Positions 24,731 to 37,179 of a DNA stretch of 64,000 nucleotides are shown piece after piece. Origin of the DNA: Atopsyche davidsoni (Eukaryota > Arthropoda > Insecta > Trichoptera > Hydrobiosidae); assembly GCA_022113835.1 (NCBI GenBank), contig JAILWY010000006.1, positions 5,332,001 through 5,396,000 on the forward strand, in the 5' to 3' direction. The translations under genes were made by a program, and so were the position numbers. The notes under the pieces were generated by a model that had not been told where the DNA came from, searched no databases, and was given only the letters and a program-made list of their open reading frames with translations. Numbering within the stretch: position 1 is the first letter of the stretch; every line of letters begins with the position of its first letter.

Positions 24731-26786
24731 TTGTGTAGTGAAAAAAATGTGTAAAAAAAAAAAAAAAAACTTTAATATTTCATTTTGCATAGCAATCCGT
24801 GACACGTGCCTCCGATATTAGATTCTATTGTATCTAATCGAAATTCATTCAACGCAGATGTTGCTGATATTGTATTTTAGATTTTGCGATATCTGGCGTG
24901 TGTGTAAAGTCGATTCGACGAATACCTACTTAAAAAGTTGTTGAATACAAAGCGGCCGACCTGGCACGTGTAGACCCAAATTTACTTGGAGGAGTTGCTA
25001 TTCAAATTCACAGCGCGTATCGGAGCCTTCGATCGGCCTCGAGCGCACTCCGCCGATTGGAAAGAAAATTAAGCCGTCTACACCCGCCGCGGCACAACCG
25101 GCGACCGAACGGGAACTAGCCGATAGCGACCTCAAAACCACAACAAAAAAAACACTCCAAATCAAACCGGCTTTATGGAAACCCAATGCTAATTACCCAA
25201 TAGCGCCCTTTTATTTTTGGTGCTTTTTATATGGTTTTGTCTAAGTAAACAATACAAAGGAGAAGACTAAGTTAATTACGAGTTACCATTCGATTGTCAG
25301 TTCTGTCGCAGCATGTGTAGCATATTAGCCGATTGCTAATCGGTTTGCTAGTTGTGTCGCTGCGCGTGTGGCTTAGTGGTTTTTATTCAAAAGCCAACAA
25401 GTGTTAAAACATACTCAGATTTTATTTTTTATTTACTGTAAACTGGCGTAACCAATTTATCGATAAAAATAAAATCATTATTTAAAGTAGATTTATTGTT
25501 ACAGTCTAAGGACACGGAATCGGAACAAATTGACATGAAAAATATTAGTAGACAGTATTAAAATATTGATCTCCTTTTTATGGTATCAAAATTTTACATA
25601 TTACTTCATATATTTTTTGACAATAAACGACAAGATATACATTACGAAATTGGTGATCTAATTCCTTGTTTTAATAAAAACTAACTACTAGGGTTGAGGT
25701 ACCAATTAAATATAAATAATTGATAACGTAAAAATATAATAATGTATTGCTGATTTGCAACGAGAATATTAGCAGTTAATGACATGCGAGTACTTTGTAT
25801 TATATTTAAAATTATTATTGTTAAACTCATACTTCCTTACAGTGTTTCAGATTCAATATTTAATGATGATTCTGATCTTGAGGAATTTAATCTAGTAACT
25901 TTCTTCTTGGTATAAAATATAGCTGTAATAAAATATATTAAGCTTATATATATTTTTTTCGTTAATTGTTTGTTGTACGCATAAATTGAAATCTTAGCTG
26001 ATATTAAAAATATGCACATATTCATTAATAATTGAAAAACACCTCAGAGTGCATATTTAACAGATATTGATGTCCGTGTAGTATATTTGCACGTAATTAA
26101 TATGTTTGCATCAGTTGAAACCAAACTGAAATTTTGTAACAATACGGATTCCTGAAAAAAAAAGTCTCACTGAATTTGGGCTAGAAAGGCTCTACAACAA
26201 TTTCTGCTCTGATGATCTTGTTCATTGATTTAAGTCAACTCCTTCAACATTCATAAAATACTCTTCTATATTTGTTACATTTTATATTTCTGAAATTTGA
26301 TACTTTCTGAGTTAAAAAAAATATGCCTGAAAAAGCTATATATGATGATTTCAGGTGTTCAATTTACTTAGTAAGAAATATGAATTTACAGATAAAGTTC
26401 ATATTGGATATCTCTAAGTAAATAATAGTATTACTGATTGCAAAAAAACCTTTATGCTTAGGTACTTTTTGTACCTGTACTGTTATCTGCATTCTAATCG
26501 CACAGAGCGGGTCTACATCCTTATTGGATTAATTTGCTTTTCGTATGACATCGTCAAAAATATAGCTATGCGCAGTGCAATATTCAATGCCGATAAAGAT
26601 ATTCCGAAATTGATCAATTTCAGCTCCCATTCACGAAAACAAAGAGCCGGAAGGTATTTATGGTATAAACTCATTGTGCTTTCATGCATTGTACCCGCAT
26701 CCAGGATTCACACTATCGCACCGGACGCCATTTTATGCAAATGGCGCGAAATGGCTTTAGTGGAGGCAACCGATTAATTGTCTGGT

Positions 26787-26983
26787 CCCTCCGCCCCGCC
26801 GCCCCGCCCCGCCCCGCCTCGCCCCGCTTCGCCCCGCTTCGCCCCGCCCCGCCCCGCCTCGCCCCGCTTCGCCCCGCTTCGCCCCGCCCCGCCCCGCCTC
26901 GCCCCGCTTCGCCCCGCTTCGCCCCGCATCGCCCCGCCTCGCCCCGCTTCGCCCCGCTACGCCCCGCCCCGCCCCGCCCCGCC
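26787..26983. repeat. GC-rich 10-bp minisatellite with 40-bp higher-order unit
   Basis: About twenty copies of GCCCCGCNNC. The two variable bases follow the order CC, CT, TT, TT through three full 40-bp rounds, then the order breaks down (AT, CT, TT, TA, CC, CC). Because 10 is not a multiple of three, all frames stay open on both strands, giving long Pro/Arg/Ala or Gly/Arg frames that are not genes. The array sits in an otherwise AT-rich region. Confidence 0.9.
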
Positions 26984-27164
26984 GGCGACACGTGTCGGCC
27001 CAAGGCCACCGAGGACATTAGTCACCGCGGGCGCGGCCAGGCGCCTCCGGGGGCTCCACCAAATCGATTCCCGAACAATGCTCTTATTGAATTACGAGCG
27101 GGACCCCATCTAATGCAAATAAAATTTAAAAAAATCTTACATTATTTATTTTCTTTTGTGTTCA

Positions 27165-27275
27165 TTTACTATGCTTGCAATACGGTGTGCGGCTGTTCCC
27201 GTGTCCTTGCGCGGGTTGTGGAACCTGCGAGACGTTTCTCTATTTCCGTTATTGAAATTGTGTAGGGAAAAATAT
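27165..27275 (+). repeat. Dispersed repeat family A, copy 3
   Basis: Reads CTATGCTTGCAATACGGTGT, GCGGCTGTTCCC, TCCTTGCGCGGGTTGTGG, then TTTCTCTATTTCCGTTATTG and GTGTAGGGAAAAATATGTG. The central segment is shortened compared with copies 1 and 2. Confidence 0.65.
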
Positions 27276-27318
27276 GTGCGAAAAATATTTTTTTATTTAT
27301 TGCACTGAAAAAAAATAA

Positions 27319-27410
27319 TGTTAATTTGCTAACAATACTGTGTGCGGTTGTCCCCTGGTCTTACTTGTTCTTATACTCGTGGGGCTTGCAAAATCTGGCT
27401 TAGGCGGTAG
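27319..27410 (+). repeat. Dispersed repeat family A, copy 4 (diverged)
   Basis: Reads GCTAACAATACTGTGTGCGG, TTGTCCCCTGGTC, GTGGGGCTTGCA and TCTGGCTTAGGCGGTAG in family order, with an altered middle. Confidence 0.6.
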
Positions 27411-29073
27411 TCTGATCTCCTATTCTGAACCTTCCTTGCAACTATTATTATAAGTCAACTTCTATTTCTGTTTGGTCAGCTGTGAGATGTAAACTCGAGT
27501 ACCGACTATATGGTTTGCGTTGGATATCCGATTGCGTTGATCGGTCATATTGCTTATATTTTTAAACAGCATTTCGAGAGCTTATCTCATAGTTGGTTTT
27601 TATCACACATCCTAGCACTCGTGCCCCTCGTGTCGTTCATAACCTCCAATAAACGACGAATATACAAATGAATAAATCGATTTGTAGCCACGTCTTGGAT
27701 GTGTAAAAATGTACCTGACATCGTAGATTTATATATTAAAAAAACACACGCTGCACCCTACCGCTTTACTACAAATAAACCTTCCATTTTATCAATTTTC
27801 ACAGTAGTCAATTTGATCGTTTACACTTGAAATAAATAAACGGCCGAAACTAATAATATGCACCCCATAAGTATATTTATTCATGTTTTTCGTCTGCGCG
27901 AAACTCGTATACGAATCTTGATAAATCGTGCAGAAGGCATCGCGCACTGCATTTCACAGCTGATCTGCCACCGATAAACCATTAATGTAGATAAACTGCT
28001 TTTATAAAGTCATCCTGTCCACGTGAGGTGTCATCGTGCCTTGAAACGAGTTCACCTACTCTACAAAAAAAAGCACTCCAATGGGCCCGGCGCGTGGAGG
28101 GGCATTTACTTACTACACGTGTGCTCAGACAATGCCTCGAAGGACGTATGCGAGAATAGGGGAATTCAAGGTCATTCTTTGTGCTGACCCTTCCCTCCCC
28201 TACTCCTTCATCCCGACCACCAACTAAAAAAAAAACTACCCCACTACGTGGCGGATGTAACTTCCGGACCGGTCGCTGAGAAAGGGAGAATATTGCACTG
28301 TACGAAATAATTACTGATACCATTGCTATCTACAATGAAAATAGTAAAATAAACATACAAAGAACCATGTATATTTTTTATTTAACTTAAATGAACCATC
28401 ACGGATTCAAATGGCAAATTCACTAGGTGTTTATTTAATTTATTCCGCATATCCAAATACAGCATTTGTTACATACTATCAAACAAAATTATACAGCGAA
28501 TTTACCGGAACGAAATTTATCACATTATCCATGCGGGTAAGATACAATAAAGACCCAATTTATACAGCAGAAAAATCTAAAATATTCTTTGACGATTGAG
28601 AGTTCGTGTACTATAGAGGCGTCGTGAAAGTTTTAGAAACATGAGATGGGAAAAAAAACGACTCGACATCACATTAGACTACCCGAGACATCGGATTTCC
28701 ACTGTGGTAATAAAAAAGATGCTTAAATATTTAAATGAATTGATCCATAAACTTGCAGTTAAAGAGCACACGAGCGTTTCAATTAAATAAATAAAACAAA
28801 GCCACACACGTGTGTGTAATAAAAACGGCAATGGCGATCGGCTCCACGAATGACTGCACATTTCTGCCTCTTCTCGACACGCATATCGAAAAAATTATCC
28901 ACAATTGAGAGATGTCGCACTTCAGACAAGATTATTTAATTAAAATATGATGCAGTAAGAATATTTAGGGGTAATTACGGCCTGATGCGTTTCCGATTGT
29001 TACTGAAAAATTACTAAAAAATTGCACCAGGCAGGGCTTTTTTTCCAATGATGTTTCTAGGATACAATTTTGA

Positions 29074-29301
29074 ATTCCCAAAATTAACGCAAGATTTGAA
29101 TTAAATAAAAAACGCAGTTTTTAGTCTTTTGATTGTTATTTTTTAAATGAATCATAAAGTCAATACAATAGGGTAACCCTAAACTGTCAGCTGTCAAATT
29201 GTTTTTTTTAAGTGTTCCCAAAACTTTACTGCAAAAATGGAAATGCAAAAAAATGCAAAAAATGCAAAAAAAACTCAAATCTTGCGTTAATTTTGGAACA
29301 C
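29074..29301. mobile_element. 228-bp miniature inverted-repeat element
   Basis: The left end (29075-29100) and the reversed right end (29275-29300) share TCCNAAAATTAACGCAAGA and then TTTGA, about 24 bp with two differences. The interior is AT-rich and includes four tandem ATGCAAAAA-like units at about 29240-29272. The terminal wording suggests the Tc1/mariner group, where TA is the target, but the duplication is not clear here. Confidence 0.65.
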
Positions 29302-29304
29302 CCT

Positions 29305-29307
<3 letters not shown>

Positions 29308-29383
<76 letters not shown>
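29308..29383. repeat. (TA)n microsatellite
   Basis: An unbroken TA run of about 75 bp directly right of the 228-bp element, following the sequence CCCTTTC. It may have grown from a TA target site. Confidence 0.95.
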
Positions 29384-29387
<4 letters not shown>

Positions 29388-30087
29388 GTATTTCTATCCG
29401 TATTTGAACCCATCCCATGGTCGAGAAGGAAGCATGTAAACCGCTATGAAGTTTTTAGCGAATCCATGTCAAGCTCAAAATTAAATGGCATGTCTGGTTT
29501 GTTTGTACAAGAAAATAATATTATAATAAAATAAGTTGAGCACTAAGTCACGTGATGTGTATGAAATCGTTTTGTGGTATCAGACACGCGCGGAGGCTGA
29601 TCAAAGTCTCGCCGTCTCGCGCATGTCCTGAAGGTCCCCGCCGCAAAGCTGACCTTGGCTCGCCACGCGCGCTGCGTCACGTGGCCTGGCTGCGCTGCAA
29701 GTAGGCCGCCACGCGCACTCACACACCCACACACACACCCACACACACCCACACACACACTCACACACACTCACACACGCGCGCTCACACGCGAGCTCAA
29801 TCACGCGCTCACACGCGCACTCACAATTTCAAGAACCCTTAACGGTTTTCTAACCGGTTTTCCGGTAACGGTTTTTATTTACATAAAACGTATTTTTTTT
29901 ATTTTCGATAAAATTGTTTTCACGCGGGTTTTAAGTAAACAATCGAGGCGTTTGAAGTGTGGCTTTATAGGAGAATCCTTAAAATACCGTGGGTTGACCG
30001 CGTCACCGGTGAAAGAGTGCGCAAAGAAAGAGGTGGTAAAAAAACGTCATAGTACAGCGAAACAATAAGTACAGAAAAATCAAAGGG
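29384..30087. other. GC-rich island, CA microsatellite and AT-rich flank
   Basis: A GC-rich patch at about 29580-29720 with CACGTG at 29678 (another at 29549) runs into a CA-rich microsatellite. Then come short repeats around AACGGTTTTCTAACCGGTTTT (29839-29859). The open frames through the CA run are low-complexity and are not genes. Confidence 0.5.
29715..29825. repeat. CA-rich microsatellite
   Basis: ACACACCC and ACACTC units drift into CACGCGCTCACACGCG towards the right end. It is compound and imperfect. Confidence 0.9.
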
Positions 30088-30250
30088 AAAAGGGGCGTTG
30101 GAAGAAGGAGACTTACGTGATGCGGAATTTGCGCCTGTGGCTGGAAGTCGGAAGTGCGGTCGAGTTAGTGAGACTGGCCCAGGATAGGAATATATTCGAT
30201 GAAATGGTCACCAGCCTCCTATGAGGCGAGACAGCAGAATAAGATTAAAT
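30088..30250 (+). repeat. Dispersed repeat family B, forward copy, with a peptide relic
   Basis: The segment from GTTGGAAGAAGGAGAC to GTCACCAGCCTCCTATGAGG is closely matched in reverse at about 30275-30440. One frame reads VELVRLAQDRNIFDEMV, then TSLL and a stop. The reversed copy keeps the same frame and stop with changed residues. A protein-level signal shared by two diverged copies suggests the 3' end of a retroelement ORF. The style recalls C-termini of non-LTR reverse transcriptases, which I could not confirm. Confidence 0.55.
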
Positions 30251-30274
30251 AATATTATCCATGTATGTTTATAC

Positions 30275-30440
30275 TCACTTCTTCTTCGAGTACCTCTCCT
30301 CAGAGGAGGTTGTTGACCATTTGATTGAATACATATTTATCCTGGGTCAGTATAACTAGTTCGGCTGTAGTTCTGACTTTCAGCCACCGGCGTAAATTTC
30401 GCATCCATGTATGTTTCCTTCTTCCAATGTCCTTTTTTCA
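30275..30440 (-). repeat. Dispersed repeat family B, inverted copy
   Basis: Read on the minus strand it goes from CATTGGAAGAAGGAAACATA through GCCGGTGGCTGAAAGTC to ATGGTCAACAACCTCCTC, a TGA stop, GAGGAGAGGTACTCGAAGAA. It is tail to tail with the forward copy, with about 25 bp between. The peptide frame ends YVFNQMVNNLL and stop. Shorter pieces of the same 3' end are at about 43238-43280 and 52424-52465. Confidence 0.55.
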
Positions 30441-33394
30441 TAGAAAATTAGCTGTAGTATACTTTATTTATTGCTTCAAAACATATATGGCGAAAATAGA
30501 AGGCCTTATGCTTTTTTACCATCGTCAGGGGTTCTCTTTCTTTGAACATTCTGTGTCAGACTCTCTCATCGGTGAGGCGATCAACCCATGGTATATATAA
30601 TTATGTAGTTATACACGCATAGCTACATAATACTGAAAATCCTGAAGTTGTTAGTTGCCTTCAAGAAGATCTAACAACTCTAAGCAACTACTAAATGAAA
30701 GCAGAGGCTGTAAAAGCTGACAGCCCTGAGGCAACAGCGTAATGCTTCCATCATTGTTAGAGGTGAAAAGTTAATTAGACGAACGAACGGAAAACGACAA
30801 AAAAAACCAATTTATAAATATTAAGAGACGTTCCTGTAAATTTTTATACTATTATGAATATATAAGCAATTTACACTTTTTTAGTCAAACCATTATTTTA
30901 ATATCTTGAAAAAAATATATAGCGTTGTTTACAATAAAATTTAAGTGTGTACAAATATGAATAAATAGCTTAAAGATTAGTCCAGAGTTCAGAGGTCAAT
31001 TTGGTGCCCTCAATCTAAATTAAAACTGTTATTATTGAAAATCTTTGGTTTACTTCTTTTAACTTTTTTACATCATTAGTTCATGTTTTGGAAAGACAGT
31101 ATATCCTCCCTGCTCGTTGGTTTCGTTTAAAAGCGTAGTGTATAATTTTATGAAAGATAACAATTCGTGTTATCGACCGAAATTAACGCCTGTTAGTCTA
31201 ATTAGATGACAAAAAAACTAAAGTCAGTCAAAATATTTTGCTAATCAACGTGATATTTTCAGCTGGAATTTTATATCGAAAATATTGTGACATTAATTGA
31301 AATCAAACTATAAAAGTATTTTTCTACGATGTGCATGCAGGTCATTCTAAAACCACTACCGTTACTGTAAGAATGATTTGCAATCTTTTAATCCTAATAA
31401 ATACAACCCAGTGGCCCTGCAGTGGCGCCTGAAGTCTTAATTAAAATGGATACAGTGATGTACGTGATGGGTGAGTGGCATTTCTGTTTGATTAAACATT
31501 GGCCATTTATTAAATAGCAAGTGATAAACCTGAATACAAATCAATCACCTTGTCAGTATAAAAAGGAGTACCAGACAATATATTTAATATCGAAAAAGAT
31601 CAAGTGCGAAGAACACTGACGTGTAATTTATATAGACTTGCTGAGATAAAAAAAAAATGGTGAACATATTCTCGACACTATATAACGATATGGGATGTTT
31701 TTATTTTAAACTTATTATAAAAAATATTGAAAGAATCAATCCATCAATATTTTTTGGTGAATAGTTAATAATAAATCAAATGTCGGGCGGTACCCTTTCC
31801 AATTTGGTTTGCAACAAATGTCAATTTTAGATACGAAAAATGACGAAATGTTTTGCCAGGTGTATTTAAAACAAAAAACAATGAGCAATTTTTTTTTTAT
31901 TGTCACAGTTGAAAAGCGCAACGCATTTTTTGATAAATAAAAACATACTATTTGAAACAATAGTAGTAGAAATTAAATATAGTAAACCTGAATAGACATA
32001 GCAAAAACGTATGATTCACTAAGTTTCCGTGCAACTAAATTTATTGAGTGATCAAATGAAAAATTAAACGAGAAGACCAGATAATAGAACATTTTTATTA
32101 AATAAATATGCTTTATTTTATTAGCATCACAATCGGCATAGAAATTTCATAGAAAATATAACAAGGTAGTTAGAGCGTATATTTACGAGGAAAAAGTATT
32201 CTGTATATTCTATATCTTGTATAAAACATGTGAAAAATCATTTACTTCGCCGAAGAATAAAATAATATATACGATTTCAATAATCGAGAGTATCTTCAAA
32301 AGGTAGGAATAGAAACTTAATCAATAAAAACACTTGTGAGTAGAATACAATGACTCGGGTATGCCAACTTTCACCACAATGAAGTAAAGAGCGAGCGAAA
32401 ATGGGAATATTCTTTCTCTACAAATTGATAGTGAAGTCGTGTTATTCTTCCAAAAGAAGCTCGGAAATGCTTTCAAGGAAACTCAACCAAATATTGTGAA
32501 AAATAATACCCAGGGATGGCTGTCAGTTTCCCGCTTGTTCCGAGAATCGGCCGCGTAAGGGTTCCTTGAAAGGAAATCCAATCCATTTACCTTCACGTGT
32601 AAATATATTTTAACTCGCTTTTAAAGGTAGCCTTTTAATGCGAAAAATAAAAATGACAGATATTAATATATAGTAATACATCACCTAGAAGTAAAATAAC
32701 AGATAATAACTGAATCACTAATATGTCATATAAAACGTATTATTTTAGTAAAATACAATATGGTAATAAAAAAAAATATGCCGGTGAAAATAAGAACCAA
32801 CTTTTTGTATTGAAGTGTTTTTAAAAAAAATATTTTACTTCGGTATTTTCAGAAGATATTTCTGTTATTATATAGATAAGTACTGAAATTATATTGAAAA
32901 AATACGGCGCAAAATCACGGCTTTACAAATAAATTATCAACATGAATGAGTATATAATGCCAGATTTTTTCATCGATTTCGTCTTGTACTTTCTGCAGAC
33001 CCGGGGTAAAAATAAAACGCCCAAGAGCGATATCGCAAATGTATGAAGTGAGTTTTTTGACATTCAAATTCTACAGGGGATCAGAGGTCTCATAGAAATT
33101 ATTCACACTCGGGCATTCATCTCGGGCTGTGTGCTCAGCTCGGCCACCGGGAGGACCTGGGGCGGGGAACTCTGAAGGCGGAATTCTCGGAAACTGCTCT
33201 TGCGTCGGAAATAAACGGACGAAGCGAGTCCTGCGGCCGCCAGTCGTTCCCCTTTACAAAGGCATAAGGAGAGTCGTGCTCTGTCATTTTGCGCCGTCAT
33301 CACATAAACCACTAAAAACACAAAAAATTAATGAATTTTTTGCATTTAAATTTTTTTGATTTGTGCAGTTGTTTTTTCGTAAAAAAAAAACGAG
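30441..33394. other. Intergenic stretch
   Basis: AT-rich. A TATAAAA at 31557-31563 is followed within 100 bp by a 34-codon frame (31658-31762), which is too weak to call. A GC-rich patch lies at 33115-33260. CACGTG is at 32594. No gene is supported. Confidence 0.4.
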
Positions 33395-33575
33395 AAAATG
33401 ATCAAAAAAACATCTTCATTGTTACAAAAAAAAAATTATTGCGTTGCGAAATGCGTTGGTATTATGACAGCTTATTGATAACAGTTATAAAACAACACAA
33501 GTTTAGACTTGTTTGTCGACTAAATATGTCGTTAGCGCCATCTATGTGTGAAAGCCAAAAACTTAGTAGCGCACC
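33395..33575 (-). mobile_element. Mariner-type element, 5' fragment
   Basis: On the minus strand the fragment starts GGTGCGCTACTAAGTTT, the same terminal sequence as the right end of the mariner relic near 54 kb (reversed). It continues TTCACACATAGATGGCGC, then GTCATAATACCAACGC and GCAACGCA, which are matched in order at 54322-54460. Matching fades where the transposase would begin. This is the leader region of the same element family; the coding part is lost or unrecognisable. Confidence 0.65.
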
Positions 33576-36500
33576 TTTTTTTTTACCCGGGCAGCAATAA
33601 ATAATATACAGAAATAAAATTGGTATAATTATAACTGTTATGTCAAAGGGGGGCGATGGAATTTTTTTTTTGTCAAGGGGGCGGTGGTCAATAAAAAGTT
33701 GGGAGCCTATGATGTACACTAAAGCGAAAAATTCAAACGATGGAGACGTAACATTGTTTCATAGTCATATATTCTAGACTACATTACTATTAAACCTGTT
33801 GGCTTTTCTGTTTATCTCCTATTAGCAAGTTTTTTATTACAATTTTGGATATTCGTATATTCATGTATCCAACTCTATTCACTGTGATTCACATGATATA
33901 CATGTGTTGTATCTACTCCCGCTGTTGTCGTCGCGCAGATGAACGAACTTCTAATCACATCACCGGAGCGTCAGAGGTTCAAGCGAAATTGTGAAATACT
34001 ATACAATCAGCGGTGCTTCGGGGGTGGCTTGCAGCGGTGTTGGTGCGGGCGCATTTCCTAATCCTCGGAGAGCCGTGATAATCCGCGCAGCCCAAGGACG
34101 TCCGCGGCACGTGCACGCACACCCTCGCACCCGCACACACACACCCACACACGCACCCACACACACACACGGGGCACCCCCACCCCCCCAACCCGCCCCC
34201 GCCCCCGCCACTTCAGCGAGCGCACCGACCGGCCTACAACTTTGGATCTAGCTTTTTGTATCAAATCAGCAAATACTACCTAGACGTCAACTTACCTTTA
34301 AATTGGAGATAGTTTACTATTGTCAATGGTGTAATTCCCGACTACGTTTGTTAGCGAAAAATTTCTAGATGAAATATCAAATTCTTTGAATCGAGTATCT
34401 CTCGACGGTTGGCTGAATGCATCTATTTTCTCAAGCAAGCAAGACAAATTACAAGGCAGTGTGAATATGCGAAGGCTGTATATTTTCAGATACTTGTAAA
34501 TTATTGCGTACTTTCTTAGAAAAACACAAATTTCCACGCAAGAAAGGAGGAATAACTGCCATGTCATAAATTTTATACTATATACAAAAATGTTTCAAAG
34601 GCTTTTTTAAAATAAACATTTGTGTTTTTAATGTTTCTCGTAATACTGTTTATAAAAAAAACATATTTTATAAATCAATTTCGTAATTTTAGTAGAAAAT
34701 TCCCGCGCTGTAAAGCAGAAATTAACAATTTTCGATTAAAAAATATTTTATGTAGTTTGCTGACTGAACTACGGTTTACTTTAACATTATTTAAGCTTGA
34801 AAGACTTGTAGAGTGCGGTTAAGTAGTAGTTAACCCGAACCTGCTTTGGCAAACGACTACACAGGGCGACCGTACAGCCTTGCTTATAATACACAACACA
34901 ATCAAAGAGCGATTGTTACCCTGGAATATAATTGTTATTACACAGGATTAGAGTTTACATTATGACGGCTTTAAGGTACCGTGACAGATATATCAACATT
35001 AATGTATGCAATTAAATGCCGAGCAGTAGCGTAAGCTGCGAGAACCCTCATAAATAATTTACTGAATTATTCATCGCCAACGACACGAACACTTAACACG
35101 TGCGCTTTTAACAACCACCGGAGGAAGCCATCAGGTGATTGGGAACTGCGACCACACCCCACTGAAATACCCTGCTGTCTTCAAAAATATAAGAAAAATT
35201 ACTGTTCTTATGAGATATCATTATAAACCGATAAATTTTTTTCCAGACTGAAAACGAAGGCCGAGACGTCTAACATCTCAGAGCTGAAAAATACACAGCC
35301 AATACACTATCGTCTATTTGATGACCGCAGGCTCATCAACATATCACCACGAATAATGTATTTAATGAGTCAATACGAAATAAGTCTTATTAACATACAA
35401 CTAGAAAACAAAATGAGTTTCCTTCTTCCAATACCTCGATTATTTTCAGCAGCTTTTTCCAGTATGACTCATAAATTAACCAACTATGTGTCCAGTGTAT
35501 TCAATTTCTCTACCTTTAAAAGTCGACAGGTTATAAATGCCAATATATACTATACTACGCATTCTACGTGTATCGATAATACAGTCTTTTCATTTAGATA
35601 GATAAGGAATTGATTTGGTAATAATTTAATAGGCATAAATTAGTAAACTGAACTTCCAAATATATTCTGCGCGTTACGGTATTGATGAAACAAGTGTGAT
35701 TTCAACGACTTATCACAGCTGTCTCTCATTTTTAAAACGGTAAATTATTGAAGAAATATTAAATAAAGCGTCTGTTTGGCCACCGTTATGTATAAAAATA
35801 CTGTTTCGCAAAAGCAAATAGAGCCATTTCAAAACGGAAACTGGGGGACGAGCGAAGTTCTCAGAGTCCCGGAGACTGAGGAGGTCCTTCGATGGCGAAG
35901 TTGGATGTAAAGTTCCAGCGGCGCGGCTATATGGGCCATAAAGATGTTTACAGCCGAGGGCTGCGCGGCCGGGGGAGAGTGGGGTGGGGCAGGGAGGCTT
36001 CAGTCATCAAAATTACACCCCCTCAACCCTGACACCCTGCATCGCAGCCCGTTAAAGCGGCCGTTACGGTTTATCGCTGTTCAATATCTCTTTTATCAGT
36101 GAGTCATTTGTGCAGAAGTTTTATGAATTCTTAAAAAGGGTTGGGGATGTTCTATGATTTTCTCAGCAATCTGATTAGCATTAAAGTTACGAATGGCGTT
36201 TCTATTGTTCTTGTCGCTATTTTTTTTACAAATTTTTAGCAATTGCAAATTTAACCGTTGTAAATCTCCTTAAACATTAATTCGACACAAAAATATATAA
36301 ATCAATTCAAGGTAATACTAAACCCTAGAATACACAAAATAATTTGTTTTATTGGTATTAAAAAATTAAAAAAAGATGAAAAAGTTTAAATAAACTACTT
36401 TAACTAGCTGACATGTTATTAGGAGATGAAAAGGCCCTTCTTATTTCTACGCCATTGTATGTGTGGTAGTAAAAAATATATACTAACAAGTTGATTCTTG

Positions 36501-37179
36501 TTCGCTCGGGCAGTTAGATAAAAAAAAGTTTTCCCAGAGAAGTTTTACAGTTAACCAGTTTTTAAAAAGATTATTATTTAAAGTAACATGTGCTCAAAAT
36601 AATCGAAAACATTCATTAAATAAATCTCAACAAGCAGCGTATGAAATTGAATAACAGTTTGAAGTAGGCACTCCGAGGTACTATCGGTTGTAGTCATGCA
36701 AATCTACAAATTGAAGGCTACGTCTCTATAGAAGACCGACCCGGGCTTGTTCAGGGAATCGTCCGAGGACACGCGACGCCACACTTCTCAGCGCCACGGA
36801 GCCGGACACTTAAAGGCCTACACAACTGACAACCGACCAACAAATCCTCATTTTTATTTAGTATTCATAACATTTTAGTTTCTAAACAAAAAAATTAAAA
36901 CCTTAATCCTTATGAGGTAGGGAAATAAGCTTATCCTGATCGGTGCGGAGATCACGCGCACACGTTTTATTATGGAAAAATATACTGTTTTATAAAACCT
37001 GTCCTCGGAATTAAACAATTATACTGGTTAATTTCAAATGTAAATATTAGGTACTATAAAAAATTGTATGTACAAAATTTTGAGGAAAAATAATAACGCC
37101 GGCTTTAAATATAAAGAATTGCTAAACATTATGAACAATTATAAAAGAACCCACTGTGAAAAAAAAAATGCTGTGGTAT
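33576..37179. other. Intergenic stretch with GC islands
   Basis: Contains a GC-rich island with a CA microsatellite (34020-34240), a second island at about 35850-36010 and a third around 36720-36810. CACGTG is at 34108 and 35097. At about 36815-36835 the wording GGCCTACACAACTGACAACC recalls the motif noted at 21080. No coding region is supported. Confidence 0.4.
34115..34172. repeat. CA-rich microsatellite in a GC island
   Basis: Compound ACACACCC and CGCACC units inside a GC-rich island. The frames it leaves open on both strands are low-complexity (Thr/His/Pro or Val/Cys/Gly) and are not genes. Confidence 0.9.

Larger units (their letters stand above)
23778..26740. other. Intergenic stretch downstream of the SKA2-like gene
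   Basis: Holds a small inverted-repeat element (23985-24130), repeat family A copy 2 (24609-24720), a GC-richer patch at about 24950-25130, and CACGTG at 24803 and 24965. The reading frames are short and AT-driven; no gene is supported. Confidence 0.45.
26984..29060. other. Intergenic stretch after the GC minisatellite
   Basis: A GC-rich tail to about 27060 contains CACGTG at 26989. Two copies of repeat family A follow. CACGTG also occurs at 28020, 28116 and 28807. No coding region is supported. Confidence 0.45.

Noticed and set aside
26684..27265. Long open frames on both strands (Pro/Arg/Ala-rich or Gly/Arg-rich) through the GC minisatellite
   Set aside because: A 10-bp repeat without stop words keeps every frame open; the composition is that of the repeat, and there is no conserved domain or splice context.
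29084..29439. Frames with Tyr-Ile repeats over the TA run
   Set aside because: Translation of the (TA)n microsatellite within and beside a miniature transposon.
29543..30068. Frames rich in Thr/His or Val/Cys through the CA microsatellite
   Set aside because: Low-complexity translation of (CA)n and (GT)n; not coding. The same applies to 33979-34264.
31557..31762. TATA box followed by a 34-codon frame
   Set aside because: The frame has no signal peptide, splice donor or domain, and TATAAAA is expected by chance in such AT-rich DNA.
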